Positions 46,421 through 55,576 of a DNA stretch of 64,000 bases are shown here, piece by piece. The DNA lies in NCBI RefSeq assembly GCF_014201195.1, contig NZ_JACHDS010000001.1, positions 620,001-684,000 on the forward strand, in the 5' to 3' direction. Within the stretch, counting starts at the first letter, position 1, and each line of letters begins with the position of its first letter. This stretch comes from Nocardiopsis mwathae. GTDB taxonomy: Bacteria > Actinomycetota > Actinomycetes > Streptosporangiales > Streptosporangiaceae. The notes under the pieces were generated by a model. It was not told the DNA's origin. It saw only the letters and a list, made by a program, of their open reading frames with translations, and did not search any database. The position numbers and the translations under genes are program-made.

Positions 46421-46816
46421 CGTGCTTCTTACGTGTCCGGGGGCCGCGCGGTGTGGGGATGCGCGGGCGGGGCGTCGCCCTGCGGAACCCCACACTCCAC
46501 GGTGCCGCTGACTCGGCCGTGAACGGGCGCTGACGTGCCCGCCGATCCGCGCCGGAAGCCCACGGAAGGATCTTCCCGCCGAGCGCGCCGCACGGGGGTC
46601 GGCCCCGCGAGGCCGCGGCGCCCGCGAACCGGCTCCATCGCCGCTGAACAGGGACTTCGTCGGGATCGACGCGCGGCTAGCAGGCCCCGCTGACTCTTCG
46701 CTGACTCACCGCCTGTGCCGTCAGGTAAGGACTCGGTTAGAGTTCTTGCGCCCAGTGGCCATGTGCTCGGGGCCGATGGAGGAGTGTCGGTAGACGCGAG
46801 GAGCGTGACCACGACG
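46421..46816. other. Divergent region between SapA-like 2 and the AfsR-type regulator
   Basis: About 396 bases with no gene. It must contain promoters for both directions. A GAGGAG at 46798-46803 precedes the regulator start. No binding-site repeat is obvious. Confidence 0.4.
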
Positions 46817-49800
46817 ATGGGCGTCGACCGCCGGTGGGAGTTCCGTCTGCTGGGTCCGCTGTGGGTCGGCCACGACGGCAGACCGCTCGCCCTGCGCTCC
46901 GGAAAGCAGCAGGTGCTGTTGGCGGCTCTTCTGCTGAGCCCCGGCGACGTCGTAGCGGCGGACGAGCTGATCGACACCCTGTGGGGGGAGCGACCGCCGG
47001 GCGGGGCACGGGGGACCTTGCAGGCACACGTGATGCGGCTGCGGCGCGCCCTGCGCGCGGGCGGCGACGACTCACTCATCGACACCGCCTCGGGCGGGTA
47101 CCGGATCCGCGTCGCCGGTGACCAGGTGGACGTCGCCCGCTTCCACCGGCTGCGGTCGCGTGTGGCGGAGGCGGCCGCGCGGGGCGCCCGGGATGAGGAG
47201 TCCGGGCTGCTGGCGGAGGCACTGGGCCTGTGGCGCGGCCCCGCGCTCGCCGGCCTGGAGTCCGACCGCCTGCGGGCGGTCGCCGCCGGCCTGGACGAGC
47301 TGCGCTGGGCCGCGGTCGAGCGGCGCAACGAGGTGGAGCTGGAGCTGGGGCGGCACGACTCCCTCATCGACGAGCTCGGCCTGCTGGTCGTCGAGCAGCC
47401 GCTGCGCGAGGGCTTCTGGGCGCAACTCATGCGTGCCCTGCACCGCAGTGGGCGCCAGGCCCAGGCCTTGGACGCCTACCGCAGGGCCAGGGAGGTCCTC
47501 GCCGACGAGCTCGGCGTCGACCCCAACGTGGAGCTGCGCGAGCTGCACATGGAGGTCCTCGCCGCCTCGACCGACCCGAGAGAACCGGATGGCCCGACCG
47601 CCCCGAGCGGCCCGGTCGAGTCGGCGCAGGCGCTCGCGGACCCCGAGCGGCCCCCGGTCGGGGAGGCGACGCCGCGGTCGGGCGGGAGCTGCCACCTGCC
47701 GCCCGACGTGGCGGACTTCACCGGCCGCGAGAGCGAGGTCGAGCTGCTGCGCGCGGGTCTGGACGCGGAGCGGTCCTGCGCCGTGCAGTGGACGATCACC
47801 GGCCCCGGCGGCGCGGGAAAGACCAGCCTGGCGGTGCACGCGGCGCACCTGGTCCGCGACCGGTACCCCGACGGCCAGCTCTACCTGGACCTGCGGGGCA
47901 CCGGTTCGCACCCGGTGCGGCCCGAGGACGCACTGGACCGGTTGCTGCGCGGACTCGGCACCCCCGGAGCCGCGATTCCGCCCTCCCTGGACCACCGCAC
48001 CGACCTGTACCGGGAGCGGCTGGCCGACCGCCGGGTGCTGGTCATCCTGGACAACGCGGCCGACGAGGCGCAGGTCAGGCCGCTCCTTCCGGGCACTCCC
48101 GCCTCCGCGGTGCTGGTGACGAGCCGCGGCGCCCTCGCCGGCCTCGGCGCGGCGCGGGTGGTGCGTCTCGGCGTCCTGTCGCCCGCCGGAGCCGTGCGCC
48201 TGCTGCGTTCGGCGGTCGGCGAGGCCCGGGTGGCCGCCGAGCCGGAGGCGGCCGCGGAGATCGCCGACTACTGCGGTCGGCTCCCCCTGGCGCTGCGGGT
48301 GGCGGCGGCACGGATGGTGGCGCGCCCGCACTGGCGGCTGTCCCAGCTGGCGGCCCGCCTCTCCGACGAGCGGCGCCGCTTCGACGAGCTTCGGGTGGGC
48401 GACCTCGACGTGCGCACCAGCCTGGCCTCCAGCTACGAGGGGCTGGAGACGGCCGAGCAGCGCGCGTTCCGGCTGCTGTCGCTGCAGGACGCCGCGGACT
48501 TCCCGGCATGGGTCGCCGCCCCCCTGCTCGACATGGCACCGGACCGCGCGGAGGACCTGGTGGAGGCGCTGGTCGACGCCCGCCTGGTCGAGTACGTGGG
48601 CCGTGACGCCCTGGGCCAGGCCCGGTACCGGCTGCACGACCTGCTGCGGGTCTTCGGTCGGGAGGCTGCGGCGGGGGAGCGGCCCGAGGAGCGGATCGGT
48701 GCCCTGGCCGACGTGTGGCGGGAACTGGCGGAGCGCGCCAACGTGGCCATGTCGCAGCACGGGCCGCGCATGCACGACGCCCCGCCGGCCGTCGGAGCGA
48801 CCGCGCGGACGGTGGGGGAGCGCGTGGTGGACGGCGACGCGGCCGCGTGGTTCGACGCGGAGTGGCACAGCCTGCGCTCGGTGCTGGAGCAGTGCGCGGA
48901 CTTCGGGCTGCACACCCAGGCGGTGCGGATCTCCGCCGCGTCGGCCGCCTTCTGCGACCTGCGCGCCCGGTTCTCCGAGTGGGACCGGGCCAACGGCATC
49001 GGGGCGGCCGCGCTGCGCCGGGGCACGGCGGCCGACCCGCATGCCGAGGCGGTGCTGACCCTGCAGCGGGGGCTGCTGCGCGTCCGCCAGCACCGGTTCA
49101 TCGAGGCCGCCCAGGAGTTCGAACGGGCCCGCGACGGCTTCGCGGGCGCGGGCGATACCGCCGGTTGCGGGCACGCCTGGCACGGCATCGGGTGGATGCA
49201 CGAGTGGCAGGGGCGGCAGGACGCGGCGCGGCGGTGCCACCAGCAGGCGTTGGCACACTTGGCGGAGGCCGGCGACGCGCGGGGCGAGCTCGATGTGCTG
49301 TGCTCCCTGGGTGCGATCGAGCGGCGCGCGGGCGCGTTCGACGCGGCCGTCACCGTCCTCGACCGGGCGTGTGCCCTGGCCCGTGCCGGGGCCGATGAGC
49401 GGTCCCGGCTCGCCGCCGTCCTGCAGCGGGGCCGTCTGCACCAGGCCATGGGGGAGCTGTCCGCGGCGCACGCGTCGATCGCGGAGAGCCTGGAGCTGGC
49501 CCAGGGGCTCGGCGACCCCGACATGACCGCCCACCTGCGCCTCTTCCTCGCCGAGGTACTGCTGAGGTCGGGGCGGCCGGATGCGGCCCGGGAGCAGGTC
49601 GACCGGGCGCTCGCCTTCTTCACCGAGCTGGGGGATCTCGCCGGTCGGGCGTGGTCGTGGCGGCTGCTCTCCGAGGTCGCGTCGGGCGCCGGGGACGCGG
49701 CGGCGGGTCTGGAGCTGGCGGACCGGGCGGTGGCGGCGGCGTCCGGCCTGGGGCTGCCGCACGAGTACGCGCGGGCGCTCCGCCAGCAGGGCAGGGCCCG

Positions 49801-49933
49801 GGCGGGCGCCGGACGGTTCGCGGAGGCCGAGCGGAGCCGCCGGGCGGCCGTGGCGGTGTTCGAGGAGGCGGGGTTCCCCGCCGAGGCCGCGGAGGTCCGG
49901 GACGAAGCGGAGCGGCTCGCGGCCGACCGGTGA
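46817..49933 (+). CDS. AfsR/SARP-family transcriptional regulator with NB-ARC and TPR domains
   Basis: The 1038-residue protein starts with a winged-helix DNA-binding domain (WEFRLLGPLWVGHDGRPLAL, about 5-95), a bacterial transcriptional activation domain (VDVARFHRLRSRVAEAA..., 105-245), an NB-ARC ATPase with P-loop GPGGAGKT (329-336) and VILDNA Walker B, and C-terminal TPR-like helices (about 650-1030). AfsR-type proteins activate secondary-metabolite or developmental genes through sigma-70 direct-repeat promoters. No biosynthetic cluster is visible here, so the target is unknown; SapA-like genes are the nearest. GTG 46805 is an alternative start. Confidence 0.9.
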   Translation: MGVDRRWEFRLLGPLWVGHDGRPLALRSGKQQVLLAALLLSPGDVVAADELIDTLWGERPPGGARGTLQAHVMRLRRALRAGGDDSLIDTASGGYRIRVAGDQVDVARFHRLRSRVAEAAARGARDEESGLLAEALGLWRGPALAGLESDRLRAVAAGLDELRWAAVERRNEVELELGRHDSLIDELGLLVVEQPLREGFWAQLMRALHRSGRQAQALDAYRRAREVLADELGVDPNVELRELHMEVLAASTDPREPDGPTAPSGPVESAQALADPERPPVGEATPRSGGSCHLPPDVADFTGRESEVELLRAGLDAERSCAVQWTITGPGGAGKTSLAVHAAHLVRDRYPDGQLYLDLRGTGSHPVRPEDALDRLLRGLGTPGAAIPPSLDHRTDLYRERLADRRVLVILDNAADEAQVRPLLPGTPASAVLVTSRGALAGLGAARVVRLGVLSPAGAVRLLRSAVGEARVAAEPEAAAEIADYCGRLPLALRVAAARMVARPHWRLSQLAARLSDERRRFDELRVGDLDVRTSLASSYEGLETAEQRAFRLLSLQDAADFPAWVAAPLLDMAPDRAEDLVEALVDARLVEYVGRDALGQARYRLHDLLRVFGREAAAGERPEERIGALADVWRELAERANVAMSQHGPRMHDAPPAVGATARTVGERVVDGDAAAWFDAEWHSLRSVLEQCADFGLHTQAVRISAASAAFCDLRARFSEWDRANGIGAAALRRGTAADPHAEAVLTLQRGLLRVRQHRFIEAAQEFERARDGFAGAGDTAGCGHAWHGIGWMHEWQGRQDAARRCHQQALAHLAEAGDARGELDVLCSLGAIERRAGAFDAAVTVLDRACALARAGADERSRLAAVLQRGRLHQAMGELSAAHASIAESLELAQGLGDPDMTAHLRLFLAEVLLRSGRPDAAREQVDRALAFFTELGDLAGRAWSWRLLSEVASGAGDAAAGLELADRAVAAASGLGLPHEYARALRQQGRARAGAGRFAEAERSRRAAVAVFEEAGFPAEAAEVRDEAERLAADR

Positions 49934-50065
49934 CGCCGCACCGGCCGACCGGGGCGTGGGTCACGTCACACCGCCGCGCTGTCACGGATCGGTCGTGCGC
50001 GGGGTCCCTGTGGTCGAGTCCCGGAGAACCGGGCGAGCCGACCACGACCCAGGGAGCGTACTTCC

Positions 50066-50524
50066 ATGTCCCCGACCGCAGCGCCCGCACGCGTCAACGC
50101 CCTGCACGAACTGCCCGACGTCCTCAAGAGCCTGCTCGACATCCACGGTGTGCTGGGTGAGACGATCGACCACACCACCCTGGAGTTGATCAAGCTCCGC
50201 GCGTCCTACCTGAACGAGTGCTCGTACTGCCTCGACATGCACGCGGTCGAGGCGGTGAAGGCGGGCGAGTCCCAGCAGCGCGTCCTCCTGGTGGCCGCTT
50301 GGCGGGAGGCGCGCGACCACTTCACCGCCGCCGAGCAGGCGGCGCTGGCGCTGACCGACGCGGTGACCGAGCTGGGTGGTGGCGTCTCCGACGCGGTGTA
50401 CGCGGCCGTCGCCGAGCACTACTCCGACCGCGAGATCGCCGCGCTCGTCGCGGCGACCGGCCTGATCAACTTCTTCAACCGTGCCGCCATCGCGAGCGGG
50501 GCGCAGCCGGCCGCGCGCGGCTGA
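50066..50524 (+). CDS. Carboxymuconolactone decarboxylase / AhpD-like peroxidase
   Basis: The 152-residue all-helical protein has the ECSYCLDMH motif (Cys52, Cys55, His59), the proton-relay and peroxidatic site of AhpD-like proteins. This fold reduces peroxides or acts as a thiol-based disulfide reductase. ATG 50066 follows AGGGAG. It is transcribed towards the MerR gene (50529), which ends 5 bases from its stop on the other strand. Confidence 0.88.
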   Translation: MSPTAAPARVNALHELPDVLKSLLDIHGVLGETIDHTTLELIKLRASYLNECSYCLDMHAVEAVKAGESQQRVLLVAAWREARDHFTAAEQAALALTDAVTELGGGVSDAVYAAVAEHYSDREIAALVAATGLINFFNRAAIASGAQPAARG

Positions 50525-50528
50525 CCGG

Positions 50529-51200
50529 TCATTCCCGCGTGCCCGGGGGCCGCTTCTCCGGGCAGCGGCCCCGGTCGAAGAGCCGCGCGGACGCGTCCTC
50601 CTGGGCGAGCAGGCGCAGTGCGGTCAGCGCCCGCTCCATCACGGCGCTGACCACCACGGCGTATTCGACCATGTCCTCGCGGGACCCCGCGGGGTCGAGG
50701 GCGCGCACGTCCTGTTCGGCGACCGTACGGGCGGCCGCCGCGTAGGTCCGCAGCATCTCGTCGGTGACGGGGCGCCCCAGCCGCCCCATGGCCGCGATGG
50801 CGCGGGTCAGTTCGCTCTTGAAGGGGGAGTGGGGGATCAGCCGCCAGCCGAGCTCGGCCAGGAGCGCGTCGGTGCGCTCCTCGGCATCCCGGACACCGGG
50901 GTCGTCGGTGCCGGGTTCCGGGACGTCGGGGTGGAACGTGTGCTGGGCGGAGCCGAGCAGGGTGTGCACGTCCGTGTCGGGGTCGTCGATCGCCTCCAGC
51001 GCGGCCCGGACCTTGGCCAGCGGAGCGTCGGCCACCTCCACCAGCGCCCGCACCAGCCGGAGCCGCCGCAGGTGGGTCTCGCCGTAGACGGCCTGCGTGG
51101 ACGAGGTCGCCTCCCCCTTCGGCAGCAGCCCTTCGCGCAGGTAGTACTTGATCGTCGCCACCGGAACACCGCTGCGCCGGCTCAGTTCGGAGATCCGCAT
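50529..51200 (-). CDS. MerR-family transcriptional regulator
   Basis: The 223-residue protein has an N-terminal MerR HTH (MRISELSRRSGVPVATIKYYLREGLLP) and a long C-terminal effector region without a Cys cluster, so it is not a metal sensor of the classical type. It is divergent from the DUF4188 gene across an operator with nested palindromes (51226-51273), which it probably binds. ATG 51200 has GGGAGG upstream. Confidence 0.9.
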   Translation of the reverse strand: MRISELSRRSGVPVATIKYYLREGLLPKGEATSSTQAVYGETHLRRLRLVRALVEVADAPLAKVRAALEAIDDPDTDVHTLLGSAQHTFHPDVPEPGTDDPGVRDAEERTDALLAELGWRLIPHSPFKSELTRAIAAMGRLGRPVTDEMLRTYAAAARTVAEQDVRALDPAGSREDMVEYAVVVSAVMERALTALRLLAQEDASARLFDRGRCPEKRPPGTRE

Positions 51201-51225
51201 GTGCCTCCCGCCTCTTGCATGCGTC

Positions 51226-51273
51226 GATTGGATAGTACTACTCTCCAATATTGGAGAGTGAAACTATCCAATC
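51226..51273. promoter_or_regulatory. Nested palindromic operator between merR-type gene and DUF4188 gene
   Basis: GATTGGATAGT (51226-51236) pairs with ACTATCCAATC (51263-51273), and between them CTCTCCAAT/ATTGGAGAG (51241-51258) is a perfect 18-base palindrome. Everything is symmetric about 51249.5 except the two 4-base spacers. It is the likely MerR binding site. Confidence 0.75.
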
Positions 51274-51322
51274 TGGCGGTGGGCCCGTGCGGCCGCCCGT
51301 GCCCATGAAGAGAGGCCTGACC

Positions 51323-51874
51323 GTGAACGACACACACGACACCGCAGCCCCGCAGCCGACGAACGGCCGGACCACCAACCGCCCCCGCGAGAGCTTCACC
51401 GTCTTCTTGCTCGGCCTGCACGTCAACGCCTGGTACAAGCCGCACCGCTGGCTGCGCACGGTCCGGGACTTCCGCAGGATGCAGGTCGAGCTGGAGGCCG
51501 ACCCGGCGCTGGGGCTGCTGCACTCCCGGACCCTGCTGAGCCCGCGCGGCACCACCGTCGTCCAGTACTGGGAGAGCACCGAGGCGCTGATGCGCTACGC
51601 GCGGGCGAGCACGCACAGCGGCATCTGGCGGGACTTCCACCGCGACCGCGACGGCTCGGTCGGCATCTGGCACGAGACCTACGAGATCGGCACCCCGCAG
51701 GCCGAGGCGAGCGGCCGGGGATACGAGGCCCTGTACGTCGACGTCCCCACCCAGGGCCTCGGCGCCGCTCTCGGCACCGAGCCCGTCACCCGGGCCACCC
51801 ACGCCGCCCGCACCCGCCTGGCTCGTCCGTCCCGCGAGCACTCGCGACGCGCCCGCGGCGGTGCCGCGGCGTGA
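51323..51874 (+). CDS. DUF4188-family protein (monooxygenase-like)
   Basis: The 183-residue protein matches DUF4188: FTVFLLGLHVNAWYKPHRWL, FRRMQVELEADPALGLL, TTVVQYWESTEALMRYARAS, HSGIWRDFHR, VGIWHETYEI. Members have an ABM-like ferredoxin fold and are often induced with a divergent regulator of the MerR or TetR type. GTG 51323 is chosen for GAGAGG 7-8 bases upstream; ATG 51305 is an alternative. Confidence 0.85.
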   Translation: MNDTHDTAAPQPTNGRTTNRPRESFTVFLLGLHVNAWYKPHRWLRTVRDFRRMQVELEADPALGLLHSRTLLSPRGTTVVQYWESTEALMRYARASTHSGIWRDFHRDRDGSVGIWHETYEIGTPQAEASGRGYEALYVDVPTQGLGAALGTEPVTRATHAARTRLARPSREHSRRARGGAAA

Positions 51875-51955
51875 GTCGGCCCTCATCCGTGGTGCCATCC
51901 CCGCCGATCTCCCGTCCACCGGATATGGGGAGAGTATCGCGGCTACGCCGAGAAC

Positions 51956-52207
51956 ATGGGTGAGCTGCCGATCGAAGAGGTTTCCCGGCAACTACCCGAG
52001 CCGGTCCAGGAACCCGAAGTCGTCGACACCGCCCACGCCGATGGTCGCCGTCCGGCCGCGATCGTGCCGCCGGATGTCGCTGCAGCGGGTGCATCCGTGA
52101 TCGAGGCGCTGGAGGACTCGGCCGATATCGCAGCGGCCGAGGCGGCTCGCGAGGAGCCTGGGGAACGGATTCCCGCAGAGCGACTGTGGGAGGAACTCGG
52201 CGTATGA
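51956..52207 (+). CDS. Phd/YefM-type antitoxin (degenerate N-terminus)
   Basis: The 83-residue protein has the antitoxin pattern in its second half: GRRPAAIVPPDV (from VxKxGRPxAVLVP), then EALEDSADIAAAEAAREEPG and a C-terminal ERLWEELGV. The N-terminal DNA-binding part (MGELPIEEVSRQLPEPVQEP) is Pro-rich and looks eroded. Its stop overlaps the ATG of a RelE-type frame (ATGA), as in functional toxin-antitoxin pairs. That toxin has a stop codon. Confidence 0.65.
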   Translation: MGELPIEEVSRQLPEPVQEPEVVDTAHADGRRPAAIVPPDVAAAGASVIEALEDSADIAAAEAAREEPGERIPAERLWEELGV

Positions 52208-52470
52208 CGCGGAGTGCGTAGTTCAGTCCGGCCGCGGCGCGGGCCCTACGCGAACTCCCTCGGGAAACCGTTGTCCGAATTCGGAAAGCCATCGATGCCC
52301 TGACGCATGACCCACGGCCGCCGGGTGTAAGGAAGCTCGTGGGCGGGCGCGGTGAGTACCGGATTCGGGTCGGTCACGACCGGATCATCTACGAGCTGCA
52401 TGACGACGTGTTGATCATCGAGGCCATCAGCCTCGGCCACCGGCGAGAGATCTACAGGCGCGATCGTTGA
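52204..52470 (+). pseudogene. RelE-type toxin interrupted by an in-frame amber codon
   Basis: The frame from ATG 52204 reads Met-Thr-Arg-Ser-Ala-stop, then continues open with FSPAAARALRELPRETVVRI, IDALTHDPRPPGVRKL, GEYRIRVGHDRIIYEL, IIEAISLGHRREIYRRDR and a TGA at 52468-52470. This is a complete RelE/ParE fold except for TAG at codon 6, where family members have a residue such as Gln. ATGA overlap with the antitoxin is preserved. No alternative start upstream of the conserved part exists, so the toxin is probably dead unless the stop is suppressed. Confidence 0.8.
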
Positions 52471-52481
52471 AGGACCCACAG

Positions 52482-53153
52482 TTAGCTGTCCGTTGAACCC
52501 ATGGTCGCGGTCAGCGCCTGCAATTCGACGTCCCCGGCGCCCGAGGCGCCGAGCATGGCGAGGAGTTGGTCGAGGAGCCAGTCGGCCAGTTCCTCGTCCG
52601 ACATCGGGCGTTCGGTCAGCCAGATGAGCAGGGCGGATTCCACCGAGGAGATCCAGCAGCGCATCGCCAGCAGCACGCGGGGCGAGGGGCGATCGATGCC
52701 GGAGCGCTGCAGCAGGAGGTGCAGCACCTGGTCGCGGACCTCGTCGATGGCCGACTCGGTGCGGTCGCTGGCGACCTTCGATCCGCCGCGCAGCAGGGCC
52801 ACATACGCGGGCGCGTACCGGTCGGCGAAGTCGATGAAGGCCCGGAGCGCGGTGCGGAGCTGTTCCAGCAGCGGCAGGTCGGTCGGCGGGACCAGCAGCG
52901 GGGCAAGCTCGTCCATCGCGCTGCGCAGCGCGGCCGTGCGCAGCTCCGCCATGTTCGGGAAGTAGCGGTAGACGAGGGTGCGCGAGACGTCGGCGGCCTC
53001 GGCGATGTCCTCCGGGGTCACGCTGTCCGGGGAGCGCTCCGCGAACACGCGCAGGGCCGTCGCGATGAGGTCCGCCCGGCGCTCGTGGGGGGACATGCGG
53101 CGGGGGCGGCGTCCCGCTGCTGCGCCGCCCTCGGTTGCCTCGTGCCTCACCAT
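52482..53153 (-). CDS. TetR-family transcriptional regulator
   Basis: The 223-residue protein has a TetR N-terminal HTH (ADLIATALRVFAERSPDSVT, PEDIAEAADVSRTLVYRYFP) and a helical ligand-binding domain. It is the last gene of a minus-strand cluster (reductase, di-iron-like protein, EphD-like, M24) and probably regulates it. ATG 53153. Confidence 0.9.
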   Translation of the reverse strand: MVRHEATEGGAAAGRRPRRMSPHERRADLIATALRVFAERSPDSVTPEDIAEAADVSRTLVYRYFPNMAELRTAALRSAMDELAPLLVPPTDLPLLEQLRTALRAFIDFADRYAPAYVALLRGGSKVASDRTESAIDEVRDQVLHLLLQRSGIDRPSPRVLLAMRCWISSVESALLIWLTERPMSDEELADWLLDQLLAMLGASGAGDVELQALTATMGSTDS

Positions 53154-53276
53154 CTCGCTGCCACGACCTCTGCCCTGTCCGGTGACCCGGACGCATGTTC
53201 CGCGTCCGCGCCACTGCGCCGTCCTCCTGCACCTGGCACGGTATCCGCTTGTGGCGGAATCTCGGGCCGGGCTCTC

Positions 53277-54371
53277 TCACATGTCGAGGCGCAGCCGCCC
53301 TCCCCCGCTACGCGACACGCAGATCGCGATCTCCTCCCGCCGCGACGAACCCCCGGTCGGCCGGTCGCGGTGGTCGGCCTCCCCCGACAGCAGCCGCACC
53401 CGGCAGGTGCCGCAGAACCCCTGGCGGCAGGAGTAGGGGGTCTCCGGCCGCACCTCGGCGATGACGTCCAGCGCGGTGCGGTCGGCGGGGACCCGCAGCA
53501 CCTGCCCCGAGCGCGCCAGCTCGACCTCGAAGGCGGCGCCGTCGGTGATCGGCGGCGGCGAGAAGCGCTCCCAGAACAGAGGGAGCCCGGGCAGGTCGGG
53601 CAGGGCGCCGCGCACCCCCTCGATGAGCGGCGGCGGTCCGCACACGTACACCGCCGTCCCCGGTGCGATCCCCGCCACCAGGTCCTCGGCGGCCGGAGGG
53701 CCGAACTCGTCGTCGGGCCGGATCTCGATCCGCGGCCCGGGGCCGCCCCCGGCCGCCGGTACCGCCGCCACCTCGTCGAGGAACGGCATGCTCGCGCGGG
53801 AGCGCCCCGTGTAGACGAGGCGGAAGTCCGCGCCGAGGCGCCCGGCCGCCCGCACCATCGGCAGGATCGGGGTGATGCCGATGCCTCCGGCGACGAACAG
53901 GTACCGCTCGAAGCGGGGGAACGGAAAGGCGTTGCGTGGCCCGCGCAGGGTCAGCCGCGCGCCCTCGGCCAGCCCGTGCACCTCGCCCGAGCCGCGGCCG
54001 CCCGGGATGCGCCGCACCGCGATCCGGTACCGGGCGCGGTCGCCGGGGTCGCCGCACAGCGAGTACTGCCGGACGAGTCCTGAGGGCAGGACGACGTCGA
54101 CGTGGCACCCCGGCTGCCAGGTCGGCAGCGGCGTGCCGCCGGCCGCCTCCAGCGTCAGTGCGGCGACCCCGTCGGCGGGCCGGTCGATCCGGGAGACGCG
54201 CACCGCCAGGTCGCGGTCGACCGGGGTCGGGTCGGATGCCGGACCGATCATCGCGGACAGCCGCTCCAGGGCGGGGACGAGCCGGTCGAGGGTCCGGTAG
54301 AACCGGTCCGGACGCCCCCGGCGGTCGCGCGGGTAGGGCGGGTCGGCGTACTTCTCTTCGCTGTGTTTCAC
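53277..54371 (-). CDS. Flavin reductase with C-terminal plant-type [2Fe-2S] domain
   Basis: The 364-residue protein has a ferredoxin-reductase-like FAD/FMN domain (VRQYSLCGDPGD), an NAD-binding domain (FVAGGIGITPILPM, YVCGPPPLIEGV), and a C-terminal plant-type ferredoxin with CRQGFCGTCRVRLLSGEADH plus a later Cys (IAICVS). This is the phthalate dioxygenase reductase/VanB order. Such proteins pass electrons from NAD(P)H to an oxygenase; the neighbouring di-iron-like protein (54522) is the natural candidate partner. The GTG start at 54371 is preferred over the longer open frame. Confidence 0.88.
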   Translation of the reverse strand: MKHSEEKYADPPYPRDRRGRPDRFYRTLDRLVPALERLSAMIGPASDPTPVDRDLAVRVSRIDRPADGVAALTLEAAGGTPLPTWQPGCHVDVVLPSGLVRQYSLCGDPGDRARYRIAVRRIPGGRGSGEVHGLAEGARLTLRGPRNAFPFPRFERYLFVAGGIGITPILPMVRAAGRLGADFRLVYTGRSRASMPFLDEVAAVPAAGGGPGPRIEIRPDDEFGPPAAEDLVAGIAPGTAVYVCGPPPLIEGVRGALPDLPGLPLFWERFSPPPITDGAAFEVELARSGQVLRVPADRTALDVIAEVRPETPYSCRQGFCGTCRVRLLSGEADHRDRPTGGSSRREEIAICVSRSGGGRLRLDM

Positions 54372-54521
54372 GTCGGAGGTCTTCTCTTCTTCGTGTCCCG
54401 GTGCGTGGCGATGCCGCCCGTCCGAGTGCGTCGGTCCCAGCGGAGTGCACCGCATGATCGCCGGTGTCCCGCGCACACCGCGCCGAGATCGGCGGGGATG
54501 CGGCGGCATCATGGGGCGGGG

Positions 54522-55487
54522 TCAGGAGTGTCCGGCGGCGCGGGCAGCGGGGGAGCTCGCCAGGTAGGCCACGGCCTGGCCGGTGGACCCGTGCTGGGAG
54601 GGGTGGTATCCGGGTCGCAGGTAGCTCGGGATCGAGCGGGCGAGCTGCCACAGGCTGGGGGTGAGCCCCATCCGCCCGGTGCGCAGCATGTCCCGCACCC
54701 GGGGCTTGACGGTCCTGCGCAGCACGGGGTCGTTGGCCATGAGGAAGCGCACGCCGCGCACCCACAGGGCACCCATCGCCGCCGTCGCGACGACCATGGC
54801 GATGGCGCGCTTGCCGTACCGGCCGTCGAGGTGCATGAACAGGTCGTAGGCGACGGCGCGGTGCTCGACCTCCTCGGCGCCGTGCCAGCGCAGCAGGTCG
54901 AGCATGGTGGGGTCGGCGTCGGCCCGGTCGAGGCCCTCGGCGTCGAGCACCCACTGGCCCAGGACGGCGGTCATGTGCTCGATCCCGGCGATGAGCGCCA
55001 GGCGGGAGCGCAGCCACGCAGACGCGCGGGGCCCGGTGAGCCCCCGGTCGCCGAGCAGCCGGCGGAACATCCAGGCGACCTGGCCGACGTAGGGCTCGGG
55101 GTCGAGCCCGTGGGCGTCCATGTGGTCGAGCACCCCGGCGTGCGCCTCGGCGTGCACGGCTTCCTGGCCGATGAAGCCGAGCACCTCCTCGCGCAGCTTC
55201 TCGTCGCGGATGAGCGGCACGGCTTCCTTGAACACTTCGACGAACCAGCGCTCGCCCTCGGGCAGGAGCAGGTGCAGCACGTTGATGACGTGGGTGGCGA
55301 ACGGCTCGCCGGGGATCCAGTGCAGGTCCAGCTCGGACCAGTCGAAGTGGACGTCGCGCGGTTGCAGGACGAGGTGGTCGGGCTCGTCGGCGGAGACGGG
55401 GGAGGAGGGTGTGGGGGGCGGCGCGGTGCCGGGGCCGCCGAGCGAACCGGCCGCTTCAGGCCGGTCTCCGGTGGATTCGATCGTCAT
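54522..55487 (-). CDS. PF10118-type predicted di-iron protein (annotated as metal-dependent hydrolase)
   Basis: The 321-residue protein has a low-complexity N-terminus, then a helical domain with Glu84 (ERWFVEV), QEAVHAEAH (E109-xx-H112), Glu170 (AGIEH) and EEVEH (E206-xx-H209). This is the E...ExxH...E...ExxH order of ferritin-like carboxylate-bridged di-iron enzymes, although the family is usually named a metal-dependent hydrolase. A desaturase or hydroxylase role with the adjacent [2Fe-2S] reductase is an inference. ATG 55487 has AAAGG 8 bases upstream. Confidence 0.82.
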   Translation of the reverse strand: MTIESTGDRPEAAGSLGGPGTAPPPTPSSPVSADEPDHLVLQPRDVHFDWSELDLHWIPGEPFATHVINVLHLLLPEGERWFVEVFKEAVPLIRDEKLREEVLGFIGQEAVHAEAHAGVLDHMDAHGLDPEPYVGQVAWMFRRLLGDRGLTGPRASAWLRSRLALIAGIEHMTAVLGQWVLDAEGLDRADADPTMLDLLRWHGAEEVEHRAVAYDLFMHLDGRYGKRAIAMVVATAAMGALWVRGVRFLMANDPVLRRTVKPRVRDMLRTGRMGLTPSLWQLARSIPSYLRPGYHPSQHGSTGQAVAYLASSPAARAAGHS

Positions 55488-55576
55488 GGCGGAGCCTTTC
55501 GATGCGGCTCGGAGGGTCGGATGGTCGGGGGCGCAGGGCCGGCGCCGTCGGCCTTCGGGCGGAGAGCGGTCGTGCC

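Noticed and set aside
46817-49933. Biosynthetic gene cluster around the AfsR-type regulator
   Set aside because: No PKS, NRPS, terpene or RiPP enzymes are found nearby. The SapA-like and AhpD-like neighbours do not form a cluster.
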